This document shows positions 11,225 to 24,606 of a stretch of DNA of 64,000 bases, one piece after another; position 1 is the first letter of the stretch, and every line of letters begins with the position of its first letter. The position numbers were made by a program, and so were the translations under genes. This DNA comes from Xestospongia bergquistia (taxonomy: Eukaryota; Porifera; Demospongiae; Haplosclerida; Petrosiidae): contig OZ014421.1 in assembly GCA_963965975.1 (NCBI GenBank), positions 2,655,001 to 2,719,000 of the forward strand. The letters are read 5' to 3'. The notes under the pieces were generated by a model. The model ran no database searches. It was given only the letters and a program-made list of their open reading frames with translations, and was not told where the DNA came from.

Positions 11225-13230
11225 GTGCTCCTTGGCTAGTTAAGTAGGTGGGACAACAAGTTTAATTCAGTATATACAATAATTAAATGTAAATAAGTTG
11301 TAAACCTCACATGTATGCTCTTTGTTAACTATGAATGCCTGGTAAATTCATGAATGCATTGTACATATGAAGTTTACACACTTCGTATACTAATGAAAAC
11401 TAGCTGTGTCAGTACACTATATTTAAATTTCTGGGTAAGTTACATTTCCCAAAGTTTATAAAAATAAGAAACTGATATAATTCCAGTTTAAAAATTGCGT
11501 CACATGTATCATTATTGCAGTATAGGAAATGTGTTGGATATGTCATCATTTCATTTTAGAAAACGTATTGAGATACATCATCATTTAAACTAAGGAATGG
11601 TGTTAGTATATTAATTACAATATGAGAATATTAATTAAAATCATTGTTCCAATAACGAGATGAATGTTTTTAAAAAAATAGTTAAAATCTGTTCAAATAC
11701 AAAACATGCTACAACATAATTGTCATATGTGGTTCAGTTGATAACTTCAATGCCCACTGTATAATGGCACTCTCATTTTTAGGTGTTAGCTTGTTAAAAG
11801 TCTAAACTGCCTGCCTTTTAAACATCACACTACTTCCTCTAGTGAGTTTTGATGAATATTCCCTTTTGTCTAATTCTATGAATAGTCATATGATTTTTTC
11901 TGATTTCCATACAAACATCCTAATTTTATTTTTTTTGCATTTGAAATAAAAAGGGACAAGGATATGATGTAATGTTAGCTGAAATGGAATAAATTACATC
12001 ATGAAGTAATAGTAATGTTAATGTAATTGTATCTAATATTATGGTAATGGTAAAATAATTGACTATAATTACCTTAGTTATTTAAACTCACACTAAACAA
12101 ATTGTGTACAGTGGGTAGTCTCTAAGCTCATGAAACTGTTAAGTGTTACATCTAACAGCTAAAGAGTAAAGGTAAGCATATGCTTATGTTTTGATATTTG
12201 AAGTAGTGACCTTTTTTAGCAAAACAGCAACTCTAAAAATTTGCTAAAAAATTCACTAATAAATAATTTTTTCTTTGATTAGCATTTATGGGAATCACAA
12301 ATGGTAATGACAATGGTAAATGACAGCACTTACTAGTAATAGCAATAGTAATTCTTTTATGTCTTTTGATAGTAATGGCAATAGGGAAATAATGAAGTAA
12401 TTATAATTGTAATCATTACATGATATAGTAATTAACAATATTCCTCATAGAGGTATAAATACATTTAAGGGGTGAGTGTATTGTTTTCGCAACTTAGCAA
12501 CAATTTCATCAATGATTTCATTAAATTTTAAAAGGTGTTTCTTTCTTGTTTACTTACTATCTAGTACTACCCATTTCTTTTTTGTCTAACTCATTTTGCA
12601 CTAAAGGAAAGATTATTTTTTTCACTTTATAATGTCTATATATATATAATACTGCTATTGATAATCATGATATTCCACCTTTGGCAGACATTTTGTAATC
12701 TAGGTGTGGTTTTTCACAAATAATGATATTGTCCAGCTTTACATTATAATCCATGTTGTATTAGTTGTCCTAGATATTCTTTGTAAGAGCTTCAGAACAA
12801 ACTTTACTGTGCCAATTCTCACTAAAACTTATCATAACATCATACTGGTTTCAAAAACTCAGTGACTTCTTCAGTTTATACATTAGAAATTTGTGATATT
12901 TCAAAGCCACCATAACCAATTGAAAAAAGCAGTAAAGCAGGTCACATTGACAAGAATACTATATCAGGTAATTTCTAACTGAGTGAGTATAATATTTGCA
13001 TGTATATAATCATAAGGTATATAATAAGATATATGATTTATAACGAAATTAATACCTATACATAATTATTTGTTTTTTATATAAATAGACCTGTGATGCA
13101 CCCTGACATCGATCTATAACACGCACATGCACATACAGTACACTATAATATATAAATTATACTAAATATTATATATATTATGAAAATGCATTATCTGTGC
13201 TTGTTTTAGTTATTATCTATATTGGTTTGT
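11225..13230. other. AT-rich stretch without recognised features
   Basis: Both strands are full of stops. I see no splice-framed exon, terminal repeat or tandem repeat longer than simple AT runs. Confidence 0.5.
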
Positions 13231-13239
13231 AAGCTTCCT

Positions 13240-13620
13240 TTTTAGAGTATTGGGAAGAGTTATATATGGAAATTGACTTAAAGTTTAGAGAATTATCTGA
13301 TGAAGACTTGATTGCTGTTCAACACTTATATTGCAGTTGTGTAGAGTTCTATTCTAATAAATCCATATAACTCATGATAACTAAACACGGTCTTTCAGCG
13401 CATACAAACTTGCTCTAGGTACAAACTTGAGATGATCTTCGGTTTGACAATGTCACTACATCAGGCATACAGGCATACTATCCATTCTATTAACATTTTT
13501 TCTGAGAAAGAGGTTGCTTTGTTAGAAAATTGTACAGGGTGTAGTTCAATTCTTAAAGGAATAAAAAGCAAAAATGTCGTTCTCGCATCATGCTTAAAAA
13601 ATGACAACCTTATATGTTAG
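13240..13620 (+). pseudogene. Unidentified coding-like remnant
   Basis: Two open stretches in succession read like protein: YWEELYMEIDLKFRELSDED (about 13248-13370), and after a stop and frame change SINIFSEKEVALLENCTGCS (13432-13617). No start codon or splice sites join them convincingly. The composition is unlike the surrounding AT-rich noise. I do not recognise the family; a dead transposase is possible. Confidence 0.3.
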
Positions 13621-15285
13621 GAACTTTTTGTTCAGTTGTATGACTATATTCTGGCTCCAACTTTTATGACATTGCTGAAACTGTAACTATTTTTATTAAC
13701 ACTGTCCTCATATATTAATCATTGTGGTTTGTTCAATCAAAAGTGACACTAAGGATTTTATAACTCTAATATTAGTAATTGTTAGGTGTCACAGCCTTAT
13801 ACTCTTTGTGTTTGAAGTTATATCACAATAGATAATTCTACTTGGGGACATTAAGTCATGTGTAATATCTAGTGAGTACAAGGTGGCCAATCAAATTGCA
13901 CTAATAAATAATCCTTATTTGCAAAAGTGTCATTGTAATTTATATAAGTTATAAGTTATGATTTGAAGTAAGAAACATGAAGTATTCTATAGTGAGAAAG
14001 TCCATATTTCTCTGGCTGGAATTATGATACTGGAAACATTGAATGTACCTCATCAAAACATATATGAATATTTAGTACCATGTTTAATTTTGGTTTCCAT
14101 GCAATGGATAATTATTGTTTTTCATAGTAATTGGTATGTCATATGATAGTTGATGTGTTTGCCATCTATCATATATTGTATGTTATGCTATCATTATATT
14201 GAATATTTTCTTTATTTTAATTTATAAATTAATAAAATTACTTAGTATTAATTGAAGGATGAAAGATGTACATTATTATTACAATGGTAATCTACAATCT
14301 ATATAGAAATATAATTTATATTGGAAATTTTATCACAACAAAAAGACTGTACAAAGTTTATTATTATAATTTTATTTTATATATTAGAAAGTCTTTGTTA
14401 TTAACACTGAATTTGAGAGCATTGCCTTTCACATGTTGAATTGGAGCATACAAATACAAATTAGGGGATTCAAACTAGTCAGTGTACCACACTTTAACTG
14501 GTTTACTATTATTTCACCATGTGGATAATACCAGGAACAAACCTTAATGATTATGTCAAACACATCATCCTCAATGTTAAAAGTCACACAGTGAAATGAT
14601 GTGTCTTAAGATGTAAGAAGATCAAATCAAATTGATTGACAATGGAAGCAAGAGGAGAACCTAATATTGTGTCATTCAAAGAAGCAAGAGCAATATATTG
14701 ACTGCTAAAAAGGAAGGGTTACTTCAGCGCAGGAAGTGTCAAATATAATGGTGCCAAAATAGACTAATTAGTATCAGGAGTGCATTAAGGGTGTTATAGT
14801 TGTACTGTGAGTGTTAAATGTCAATGTATTACAATGTCATAAGATAATAACTAATATACATGTAAGTGATTATTATATTGCAATTGTTATTTCTTGTATA
14901 TTACTTTGTTGTGTATTTTCAAGGTAGAGTTCTACAGTAAAATAGCTATAGATTATTATAACCAATATGTGGTTGTATAGGTATGCAATAATGAAAGTTA
15001 TCAATGGTTATTACTCGAGGGCGTTGCTTACTAACATACCCAGTCAGCTGCAACCAAATTTGATAAGTAAGAAAATAGGTAGTTAGCTAAGACTGAAAGT
15101 AATGTAGTCTTTTATTATGTATAACAAATTGGCTTTGTATAGTTTAAGTCTTTAATTGACGTTATTATCTATTGTGCTGTTAATTTATGCCCTTTAACTG
15201 TTTGTTATAGGATCACGAATGAGATGGATTACTACTTATAACAATCATAGAATACAGCAGGAGCCTCGGTTTGATAAAAAAGGTT
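13621..15285. other. AT-rich stretch, at most one small exon-like piece
   Basis: Most of it shows nothing. A piece at about 15211-15282, between a TTATAG acceptor and a GTTAGA donor, could encode SRMRWITTYNNHRIQQEPRF. It has no partner exon that I can identify. Confidence 0.3.
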
Positions 15286-15289
15286 AGAA

Positions 15290-15382
15290 TGTTGTTTCAA
15301 CATTTACATGAATTAGCTACTAGGTACACTTTATATATTGTTTCAACATTTACATGAATTAGCTACTAGGTACACTTTATAT
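15290..15382. repeat. Tandem duplication of about 47 bp
   Basis: The block TTGTTTCAACATTTACATGA plus the next 27 bases, ending in ACTTTATAT, occurs twice back to back with almost no difference. The duplication is recent. Confidence 0.85.
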
Positions 15383-15415
15383 AACGATATTCATGTAGTT
15401 GACCCTTATTATTGA

Positions 15416-15568
<153 letters not shown>

Positions 15569-16014
15569 TTGATCACGCCCTCATTGATGATATTGCAGTA
15601 CATTATAAGCCATGTAATTGTGTGTCTACTATAGTGATGGGATAAGCATTTTTAATTATTAAAATGTCTAACTAAATGAATTAATACTAGCATGTTTATT
15701 CTCAAAAAGTCTATGTATCAAAATGTCACCAAAAGCTTAGCTTCATGCATTTATTTTTGAACTAATAAATTTTAGACTTGGCTAGCTAAACATGGTTTCT
15801 TACACAACTAAATACATTATTTGTATTAGTGTATTCCAATGTTATAGGAAAGCCAGGATCATGTTAGATTAGGTTCTGGCAATGTCATATTAGATGTAGT
15901 TAATATTAGCCAAGTTCTACAGTCTTTCAATGAAACTTGGAATATATATACAATAGTATAACCACCACAAATGCAATCAAGACTAATGAATTGTTTCCTA
16001 TCCTTTCTAGTATT

Positions 16015-17038
16015 TCAGAATTCAGTAACCAATTACTATAGAAAAGAGACTCTATTCTTTAAATTGGAATGTCTTAATGCACAGTTTCCATGTCAGCTAT
16101 GATTTGTTGTCAAATTAGAATTGAAGAAACCTCCTGGCTCACTACTTTTAGTTGATACAATGTTATGGATGGAAGTCTATTGGACTGGCAGAAATTCTAT
16201 GTTACGATCATTTGTTATGGCTGCCATTGCCTCATGTGCTGAGCCTTTAGTGTATCATCCATCAACCTTAAAATGCCATCCAGCAATTTTATGCAATCAA
16301 TAACATGAACATCAACAGGACATGACTTCTATACACCTGGCTCTAGTTGATGTTAGTAGTGACAATATCACAGTAGCATCAAGTACTGTACAAGATTTGG
16401 AACCAGTTGAATTAACAAAGAGATAATAATGTTGGATTGAGGGATTAGGTAAGCCAATTATTTTTATTTTCATTTTTAATTCATTCAATGCATTAACAAA
16501 AGAATTTATTACTTAATATATTATCCTACATAATTAATATCATTTATGAATAGACAAAGAGCAAGTAAATGATGATCTTTTAGCTACTAGCCAAATACTA
16601 GTCAATTTAAGTATTATCAAGTAATGTACTTATAACCAGTAATCCACATGTACTAATTTATCTTACTTGGCATTTTTGCAAATGTATTTGCTTTAACTTC
16701 ATTGCTTTACTTTCATTATAGATGTTACTGACAGTGCTGTACTTGTTCAACTTGTATTCCTGTTAATACTGATAAGGCTATGTATCTACATAAGGAGTGA
16801 ATACAATGAACATGTCTCTGTATGTCTATCTTTGTGAACTTATTCACTCTCCAATGTATTCATGATATGTACATTTGTGACAATAGAAAAAAACTAAAAT
16901 AAATATTAAACTTTTTTATTATTTTGGTGATAGTGCACAAACAAGACCTCATGCATCTACTTAACAATTAATTTAGTAGCTTATAACTGAAGACAGCTTA
17001 GAGAGGCAGTTGGAATCAGATATAGATATCTAGAGTCC
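16015..17038 (+). pseudogene. Decayed copy of the ANK-GTPase-Death gene (COR to Death)
   Basis: This segment follows the 3' half of the gene at 7279-8605 exon by exon. A COR-B-like part (PPGSLLLVDTMLWMEVYWTG against HGSLLLVDAMKWMEIYWTG; CAEPLVYHPSTLK against CAEPLAYHQSALS) contains several in-frame stops. A linker at about 16554 opens with DKEQVNDD against DKKHVNKD. A linker at about 16722 reads DVTDSAVLVQ against DITDSGLLVQ but has lost bases. A Death-domain start at about 16935 (QDLMHLLNN, then RQLREAVGIRYRYLES) stops abruptly at 17038, where a retroelement begins. Introns are kept, so it arose by genomic duplication, not retroposition. It is non-functional as it stands. Confidence 0.85.
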
Positions 17039-17250
17039 ATACTGCTCCCAGCTTTCGAGTTTTCAGGACGAATATATAAGAGCATCCATTTCCTGTTTGT
17101 ATATAGTTCAGGTTGATTTAGATTATTGACTTCTTTCTCCTTTAAAGATTACAGTAATATCACATTGGCAACGAGGGTCGGATAACATGCAAGCACAGAT
17201 AGGGTGAGTATGTGAATTCGTCCTGAAAACTCGAAAGCTGGGAGCAGTAT
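17039..17250. repeat. Perfect 35-bp inverted repeat at the retroelement's left edge
   Basis: 17039-17073 (beginning ATACTGCTCCCAGCTTTCGA) is the exact reverse complement of 17216-17250. A 142-bp spacer separates the arms and contains the LTR-end-like sequence. The right arm lies in the gag start, so the left arm is a displaced, inverted piece of gag. Confidence 0.92.
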
Positions 17251-18110
17251 GCGAAAAGATTTAGTCCCTATAGACACAATAGCATTCAAGATTCTACCAA
17301 AAAAGTTCTGTCTTCCTATCAATCATAGGGCCGACCACCTACAAGCTGATCTCTAGTCTAATCGCACCAGACAAACCAAGAGACAAGGACTACGAGGAAC
17401 TAGTAAAAGCTCTCAAGGAGCGTCATAATCCTAATCCATCGGAGATCGTTCAGAGAGACACACTCGAATACTGAAACAGGGAGAATTAATTAACGACTAA
17501 GTTCGTGGCAGAGTTCGCTTAGCATTGTAATTTTGATCACCAACTGGATAAATGTAGATTCAAGCAAGTTTAGTGCTTCTGCTGTGGTAAAGTTAGCCAC
17601 ATCCAGAACGACCAAAAATTAGACAAGACTACCCCAAGGAAACCTCGATATCACAAGCCTCAGCCCATCAATCAGCCTCCGAGAAGTGGAGGAGCTCGTG
17701 TTAAACTATTATTTTAGGTGAGGACAATAATGCCATACAATTGATAGTTTACATTGAAGGGAAACCTGTATTTACGGAATTTGCCACAGGAGCTTCTTCC
17801 ATCTCTGTTCTCTCATCATCAACCTGGACTAGATTGTTCCCTGGATGAGAGCTAAGAAGGCCTAACACAGTACTTAAGACATTCTCATGGAGATCGAGTA
17901 ACAGAGCATGCATCAAGTAGAGGAGGACAATCACACACAACACTGGCTCTTCACGAAAAATTATTTTAAGAAGGATTTGAAGATTTCAAAGCAAAGATTT
18001 ATGTTGAGACAGATGCTACTCCAAAGTTCTGTAAAGCACACCCAGTCCCTTACTAGATGAAAATAAAATAGAAAAGTTGGACAGACTATTGTCAGTAGGC
18101 ATATTAAAGC
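17039..18110 (+). mobile_element. Degenerate Gypsy-like LTR retroelement
   Basis: TTGGCAACGAGGGTCGG near 17165 resembles the region just after a Gypsy 5' LTR. Gag-like pieces follow in shifting frames: SWEQYAKRF (about 17237), ISSLIAPDKPRDKDYEELVK (about 17345) and a zinc-knuckle remnant with CxCCGKVSH (about 17578). A retroviral-type protease remnant (about 17752-17850) has ATGAS where DTGAS is expected. An RT-proximal piece with RLLSVGIL comes near 18085. Multiple stops, missing polymerase domains and no clear 3' LTR show a dead, internally deleted copy. It truncates the pseudogene to its left. Confidence 0.7.
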
Positions 18111-20520
18111 AGTATCGTGTTAAAGGTGAATCATTTCTGTTATCATCAGTTCAGAAAAATGATATAGCATTCTGGATTAATTTTTTTTATTAGTGAAAAC
18201 CTCTTTCTAGGAGCATTCTCAATTAAAAAACTACTAAAGTCAAATGAGTGTCATGAAGGAACAGTTTTTTGTGTAGGTGAAATGGTAGCACTTGAAGACC
18301 ATGCTAACTCATCTTTAGAATGGGTTGTAAAGCTGTCTCAAATTCTGTCAGTAGGGCCATATAGAAAAACAAATATTACACTTTTATAAATGGAGATTAT
18401 TATAAAGCAAAAATGAGAAATGGAGATGTACAGATTGATGATTGGACTGGACAACCTATGCTTATTTCATACACATACACTCGCTTATGTCTTTAACCAA
18501 CTTCATTGATTAAAAGAAAGTTAATGTTACATGACTGCTCTCCTTGTTTGTCTACTTCTTCTTTTACTTGGCTGTCATTATTGACGTTTTCGATAAAAGC
18601 AAATTATTTGATGTACCTACATACCATAAAGTAGGTGAAATAGTATGATCTAATTGTGGTAGTTCTAAAGTTATTATAATAAAAGTACAGGAAGTACATT
18701 GTGAACATTCCTCATTTGTAGTTGGAAATCCTCTCAAAAAAAAATTAATGCTACATTAAGATTATGGAGAGAGCAGACATCTTCTATATCTGTCCCTTTA
18801 ACTTCTATTGTGGATGTTATTACTTTTACCAATACAAGAAAGACCAATGAGTATATTTTAGAATACTCATAATTTAAAGTCTGAGTGACAAATCAAACTT
18901 TTTACCCATACAGGATATCTCTAAGTGAGAAATCAAATTCATTTATGTGTGATTTGGCTGATCTAATCTCTACTACCTCAGATACAAAGGCAGGTACGTC
19001 AAATGTCAGTGCAACTTTTGATAAACATTATAACTATTATATTACATTTCTATTAATTTTTTATTTAGGGAGTGCACAATTTAAGTTTGCATCTTATCCA
19101 ACTAACTCTTAAGACTATATACTCTTTTACCAGTTGAGGTAAACCAATATTAAATTAGTAATATATATGTGCCTTCTATTGTATGGCTAAAATTGCTTAC
19201 TTCTTTAAGTTTGCAAGTGAGTGTGGTATCTATAGAAGAAACAGTACATTCTCTTACACCTTTACAAAAATACTAGGAGTCAATGTCAAGTATGGAATAT
19301 TCAATGCTTGATTTTGTCATTTTGAGGCAAAAATGGTAAACACTTTCATGTTTTGATAGAAAGCGAGAGAGAAATTAAGAACTCAGTTCAAAGCAATACA
19401 TGGATTTTAACAGTTGACTAACAGAACATAACTTATAGATTTGTAGCACAGTATTAGTAGAAAGAGGTTAAATGCTATTAGGCTAAACTACCTCAATCAG
19501 GATTACAAATTCATGGTACTGTTAGTAGGCTCACTTCATAACACATATGCACTGAAGTTAAAGTATGTCACCTTTATAAAAAACTATGCTGAGATTTATG
19601 GATTAATACTACCAGAAATAATTCTTGATTATAAAAGGATAGATATACAAATTCTACCCAGTTACATGACAGAGAACAATATGAATAGTTACAGTAGCGA
19701 TAATGAGCCATCAACAAGACATATAGCTGGATATGTGGCTTCATCAACATTCAGAAAAAGTGTTCCCCAAATCATTACTACTATACCGAGATCAGATATG
19801 TGTTGTATATGTTGGAGAAATTCAGTTGTCAATAGTCAGGATACAAATTCATTCAAATCTCATAAACTATAGACAAAGTTAAAGGATAATATAATAACAG
19901 TAATAATGAATAGTTTACTGTAGATCATTGATTCATGTTCACTAGTACTGTCACTTAAAGCTAATATACATATCAAATAAACTGTAACCTTTAACTAATA
20001 AGCTGTTTAAATTATCAAAAATGAGCTTGTTACTGTCATACAGCACCTATCATATAAAAATACAATAGTGTACTTAAGATACATACTTTATTCACCTATG
20101 ACACATAGCACACATTACCTTCTTGGTGGACCTTCATGAGGGCTTATGCACTTGACATAGATAATACGAGGTACTATGGTTACCCACGAGTTAAAACTTA
20201 TATGTACAAGGAAACACTTATAAACACGTAATTTATATATTCTAAAAATGCACTACGCTCCCTAATCATTCTTCTTTGCATGTAATATGCAGCAATATTA
20301 TCTGATCACCTGAAATTGTGGTATTGCAAAGGTGTCACCCAATTTCTGTTGTGTGAATTGTCCAGTTCTCTTTCGTCTACTCTTGTTTAGTCTATTAACA
20401 TGAATGCAATCACCAATTGCTCTAATAATTAAATAAGTTAATATCAATTAAATAGATATGTCACTTTGGATCAGTTAGCAGTTATACAGATATCATATGT
20501 TGGCACTGTTTTCACTTATA
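18111..20520. other. Transposon debris with one short open frame
   Basis: This is a patchwork of short coding-like fragments with many stops. The longest (19513-19869, plus strand) contains RHIAGYVASSTFRKSVPQI and DMCCICWRNS. An AGYV-type motif followed by a Cys pair is reminiscent of DNA-transposase C-termini (hAT- or P-like), but I cannot assign a family. No terminal repeats were found. 19870-20520 shows nothing. Confidence 0.35.
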
Positions 20521-20525
20521 ATACT

Positions 20526-21060
20526 TTAAATCAAACTTACAGCATAAGAACTTGAAGTATAATAAGGGAAATGATAATGTTGATAGTTTAGTTCCTTAAG
20601 GATGAATTTGTTGCAATCTAGTATGGAGCCAGGTTTTGGTTCATAGGCACAAGTACACACTAAAGAAATGTGAAAATGGTGGACAGTCTTATTGGAGATG
20701 CACCAATGGAAGTTGTTATTGTAGATCACTCTACATGATCAGGATATAGTCATTTCAACTAATTAGAAATATTTCCACAAGCTGACAAGCAAGATTGAGC
20801 CAGATGAAGTAATTGAAACATTGATAAGAAAGGCACAAGAACAACCAAACCAATTACAATTATACCAATACAGGCTATTTCTACTAATTAAGAATTGCTT
20901 TAAATTTTCCTTAGAAATTGTTATCTTGTATCCTTGTAATAAATCATTACAATTATAAAACAAGACTTCTCCTATTTTTGAATAATGAAAAGTAGTAGAA
21001 TTATATCCTGTTAACAAATCATCAGAGATGGATGTTGTAGTGCTAAGTTAACAAACTTAC
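20526..21060 (-). pseudogene. Candidate membrane-protein exons, possibly broken
   Basis: Minus strand. After a TTAACTTAG acceptor comes an ectodomain-like stretch (GYNSTTFHYSKIGEVLFYNC). It is followed in another frame by a clear hydrophobic helix, IACIGIIVIGLVVLVPFLSM, after AATTAGTAG at about 20885. A further part downstream (20526-20665) follows TTTCTTTAG and carries CTCAYEPKPGSILDCNKF. No donor reconciles the first frame with the helix, so either an exon boundary was missed or the gene has a frameshift. The family is not recognised. Confidence 0.3.
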
Positions 21061-22180
21061 AATAAGTTATCAGTTAATTCATCAAATAGAAGCATTGTTA
21101 AACACATACTCATCATTGATCATAATAATCTCACTGCCTACACAATATATAATGTGTGTTCATGTTTGTCTACTAATTAGAACTAATGTGAAGTCAAACT
21201 TAATTAACTTATAGTTATAAGTCATATATATGTATGATATCAATTAGAAGCTACTGCATGTGTCCTATCAATAATAAATCAACTATACTAATGAGAATAT
21301 ACAATGAGTGACTACAATAGCTGACTAATTAAAAAAGACGTTAATGTTCACACCTTCAATGAAAATAAATAACTTAAAGGACATTATAATAATAAACGAT
21401 AAACATTATAAAACATTCCAATTATAAGATATAGTATATATGCCATATATAAAATTTATTATCTCCATCATAATGATGTGGTTAAAGTGATATATATCTC
21501 TAATACTACTGACATTATATAGATATTAAAAAGTATACATAACGTAACAAATTAACTAGTGATACATTAGATATGTATGGTACAACTTGAATACTTTTGT
21601 TACAAGCTATATTATTATAATTATGCTAGTAAAGATAAAGTGATGATTGACTTAATATAATATTATATCACATATAATATTATTATTATAGTCATCTTTA
21701 TTAATGAAATAATACACTACTTCAAATTATAATTATTATAAGCTTCTGAGTGCATGTAATTAATTATGTGCATATTTCTAACAATAAATTATAATAATTA
21801 TTAGGAACATATAGAAGATATGAGAAAGAAAACAGGTTAAAAATGTCTGCTAGCTGTGTGTAATTTGTGAGTTGTAGTTGTAAAAAAACTTTGACGATGA
21901 GATAAGAGCTAATCAGTTAAGACATAGTATGTAGTGGTTAGTTATAATGTTGTCAGATATGACTAAGTGACCAACATTGTATATATTATTTATGATCAAA
22001 AGTAATCAGGCTATGATGTAGTTAACATTTTATTCTTCTTGCAAGTTATTTTGTTAACTTTTTTTGTAAGTCTATTTGTCTCCTTATTTTCCAGTTTTCC
22101 AGTCACTTCTATATGTGGTAGAGGTAACCTGTGTTCAGAGGTGTTTTCTTTGATTCATTTGCTGGGTCTATATTTTCTTA
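21061..22180. other. AT-rich stretch without recognised features
   Basis: No exon, terminal repeat or tandem array was recognised. Short ATAATTATTATA-type palindromes are frequent but no more than base composition predicts. Confidence 0.5.
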
Positions 22181-22189
22181 TATAATTTG

Positions 22190-23681
22190 AATATGAGTCA
22201 TGCAATTTCTATAGTGTCAATGAAGATTTATACAATAAGATATATAATAGGACAGATATGATTATTGAACATTATTTTCATGACTCTTGTAGTGATGATG
22301 AGAAACCAAGAGAATCAGATGATGTTGACATTTATTGTGGATATAATGACAGCTAATTTATATATTGGAACTATTTTTCTAGTAAGTTTATATTATAGAC
22401 AACTAAATTGAGAAGATTAGTCCTAACAACTGTGAATTGGACTTTTATGATGTACAACAGTTTGTTTAAAATGAATTGAAAAAATTGTTGGACAAAGACA
22501 GAAGAGGCTTACTTGTTTATTAATAGTTATAGCAACTTTCAACAATTAAAGAATCACTTTCAAGGAATTTAAACAGAATGCTTTTAAATGAAAAGTATTA
22601 AAGAGAAATCAAGGTTTAGAGAAGATGGTAATAGATCATTTCATTACTTATAGTTACATTGAATAGGAGTCATGTGAAAGAGACTTTTGGTGAGCTTACA
22701 GTTTGAATTATCTTATATGACTCATTGATAAATAACTTTGATATAACACAAGAACAATCATAATTGCTGTTACTAATGTGGTAATAATCTCTGATGAACT
22801 GAATGCAAAAAGACAGAAGAAGTATCATAAACCATAATTCTAATGTATTTAAGATATACTAGGATTATTTCAAGGTGATTTGTTGACATTCACTGGTTTC
22901 TCCATTTTCCTGATAATAGGGATCTACCACACTATTATGTGTCACATATAGTTAACTAGAAATAATAGAACCAAATCCTACATGCAGGAATAACAAATTC
23001 ATTGAATAATTATACTTGGTAAAAAACAAAGAACAGATGAGGCTGTGGTTCCATTCAAAGGATATTTATCAATGAAACGAAAAGATCTGTCACCACTTTC
23101 ATCGTGTTTTTTGACAATTTTTATGGAATTTGTTCTCCTAGATCTATTGATAAAGTATACATATGCATGTGAACCAATGATATTTGATAGTCATGGCTTT
23201 TATGCAACATTTAAGTCCATCACAAAAATGATCTCCCTCAGAGTGGAGATAGTGGCTGTATACAAAATAGAAATTTTGTCATAACTGTATTGCAGCACAT
23301 CAAGTCATTTTTACTTGTACCTCAATAAATGCAAATGCAAATAACAAGGTTTCTATAAAAAGGAAATTAACAAATGTCTTTGAAATAACTTGTCCTCAGA
23401 CAATTCCTCTTTATAAGAAATTCATGAGTGGAGTTGATAGGAATGACCAGTTGAGGGAATATTATAATCTGTCTTTGAAATCTTGTGAAACATTGTCTTT
23501 ATCTTTATATTTGATCTTGTCATTACAAACATATTCATCTTGTACTTTAACTTCACATACCTCCATACATAATTGTGAAAGATGTAACAATAAGTCATGT
23601 GATTTTAACTATAATGACACTTATAATTGCCCAGCTTTGAATGCGAGTTTGTCCAGACAGGATGTGAATGCTTTGCAATAA
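22190..23681 (+). pseudogene. Decayed piggyBac-type transposase
   Basis: An acidic N-terminal-like part lies near 22260-22360 (HDSCSDDEKPRESDD). A catalytic-core fragment near 23037-23090 reads TDEAVVPFKGYLSMKRKD, matching the piggyBac block around the first Asp. A later block at 23424 reads MSGVDRNDQLREYYNLSLKS, matching the block around the third Asp. The order and spacing fit one element, but the frame changes and stops are frequent. The Cys/His tail (CERCNNKSC near 23590) may be the remains of the cysteine-rich domain. It lies directly upstream of the GMCL-like gene and may have displaced that gene's first exon. Confidence 0.8.
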
Positions 23682-24466
23682 ATTAATACATCTTTATGTA
23701 TAGTAACATTTGAGTCCATTATTACTGCCTAAAACACTAATCTGCTTTCATATCTACAGTGTAATAGTGTCTGAATGTTCACTTTGTATTGTACATGTGT
23801 ATGTTTCTTTGTTCTGTGTGAGTCTTGTCTTTTGCTTGTACTAAATATTACTTATGGTTAGAGGAAAAGAATAGATGTTCATCTCTCTCTCTCTCTCTCT
23901 CTCCTCTTTCTTTCTTCACTCTCTCTCACACACACATCACAGAGAAGGAATGGAAACTTCATAAAGTATACTTATGTCAGGTAAATTACAATATATTGTA
24001 AAGCTGTAATAATTAACTACTCTATCTTTCCTCTTCTTATTGTAGTTACATTATTTTGCTAGTATGTTTAGTGGAAACTGGAAGGAATCTGATCAAGTTA
24101 TTATACACTTAGATATTCCAGATCCTAATATTACTGAAGAATGTATGTACACTATAACAACACTAGGTCATAAGGTTTACTCTCTTTCTCCCACACACAC
24201 ATTTGAACACACACAGGTATTAACATAGCTTTCACTTCACTCTACAAAGACTCTATTCACTTAGGCTCATTACTCATACCTGGTACTGTTGCCGCAGCAA
24301 CCATGTTTCAACTGGTATCTTATTTAACACACATATTAACTATCTACTAGAGTGTAAAGGAATGTTGATTTGTTATAAAAGTTATTTGTTAAAGAAACCT
24401 TAGACCAAATTTTACTTAAACTAATCACAATACCATAAAATACTTTCCATTGAATTGAAATTTTTA

Positions 24467-24606
24467 GTACATATATATGTATTTATGTACACGTATTAAG
24501 TTCAAACCTTAGTACACATATATGTATTTATGTACACGTATTAAGTTCAAACCTTAGTACACATATATGTATTTATGTACATGTATTAAGTTCAAACCTT
24601 AGTACA
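24467..24606. repeat. 45-bp tandem repeat, about 3 copies, in a GMCL-like intron
   Basis: The unit begins AGTACACATATATGTATTTA and ends TTAAGTTCAAACCTT. Three near-identical copies lie head to tail. Confidence 0.9.
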
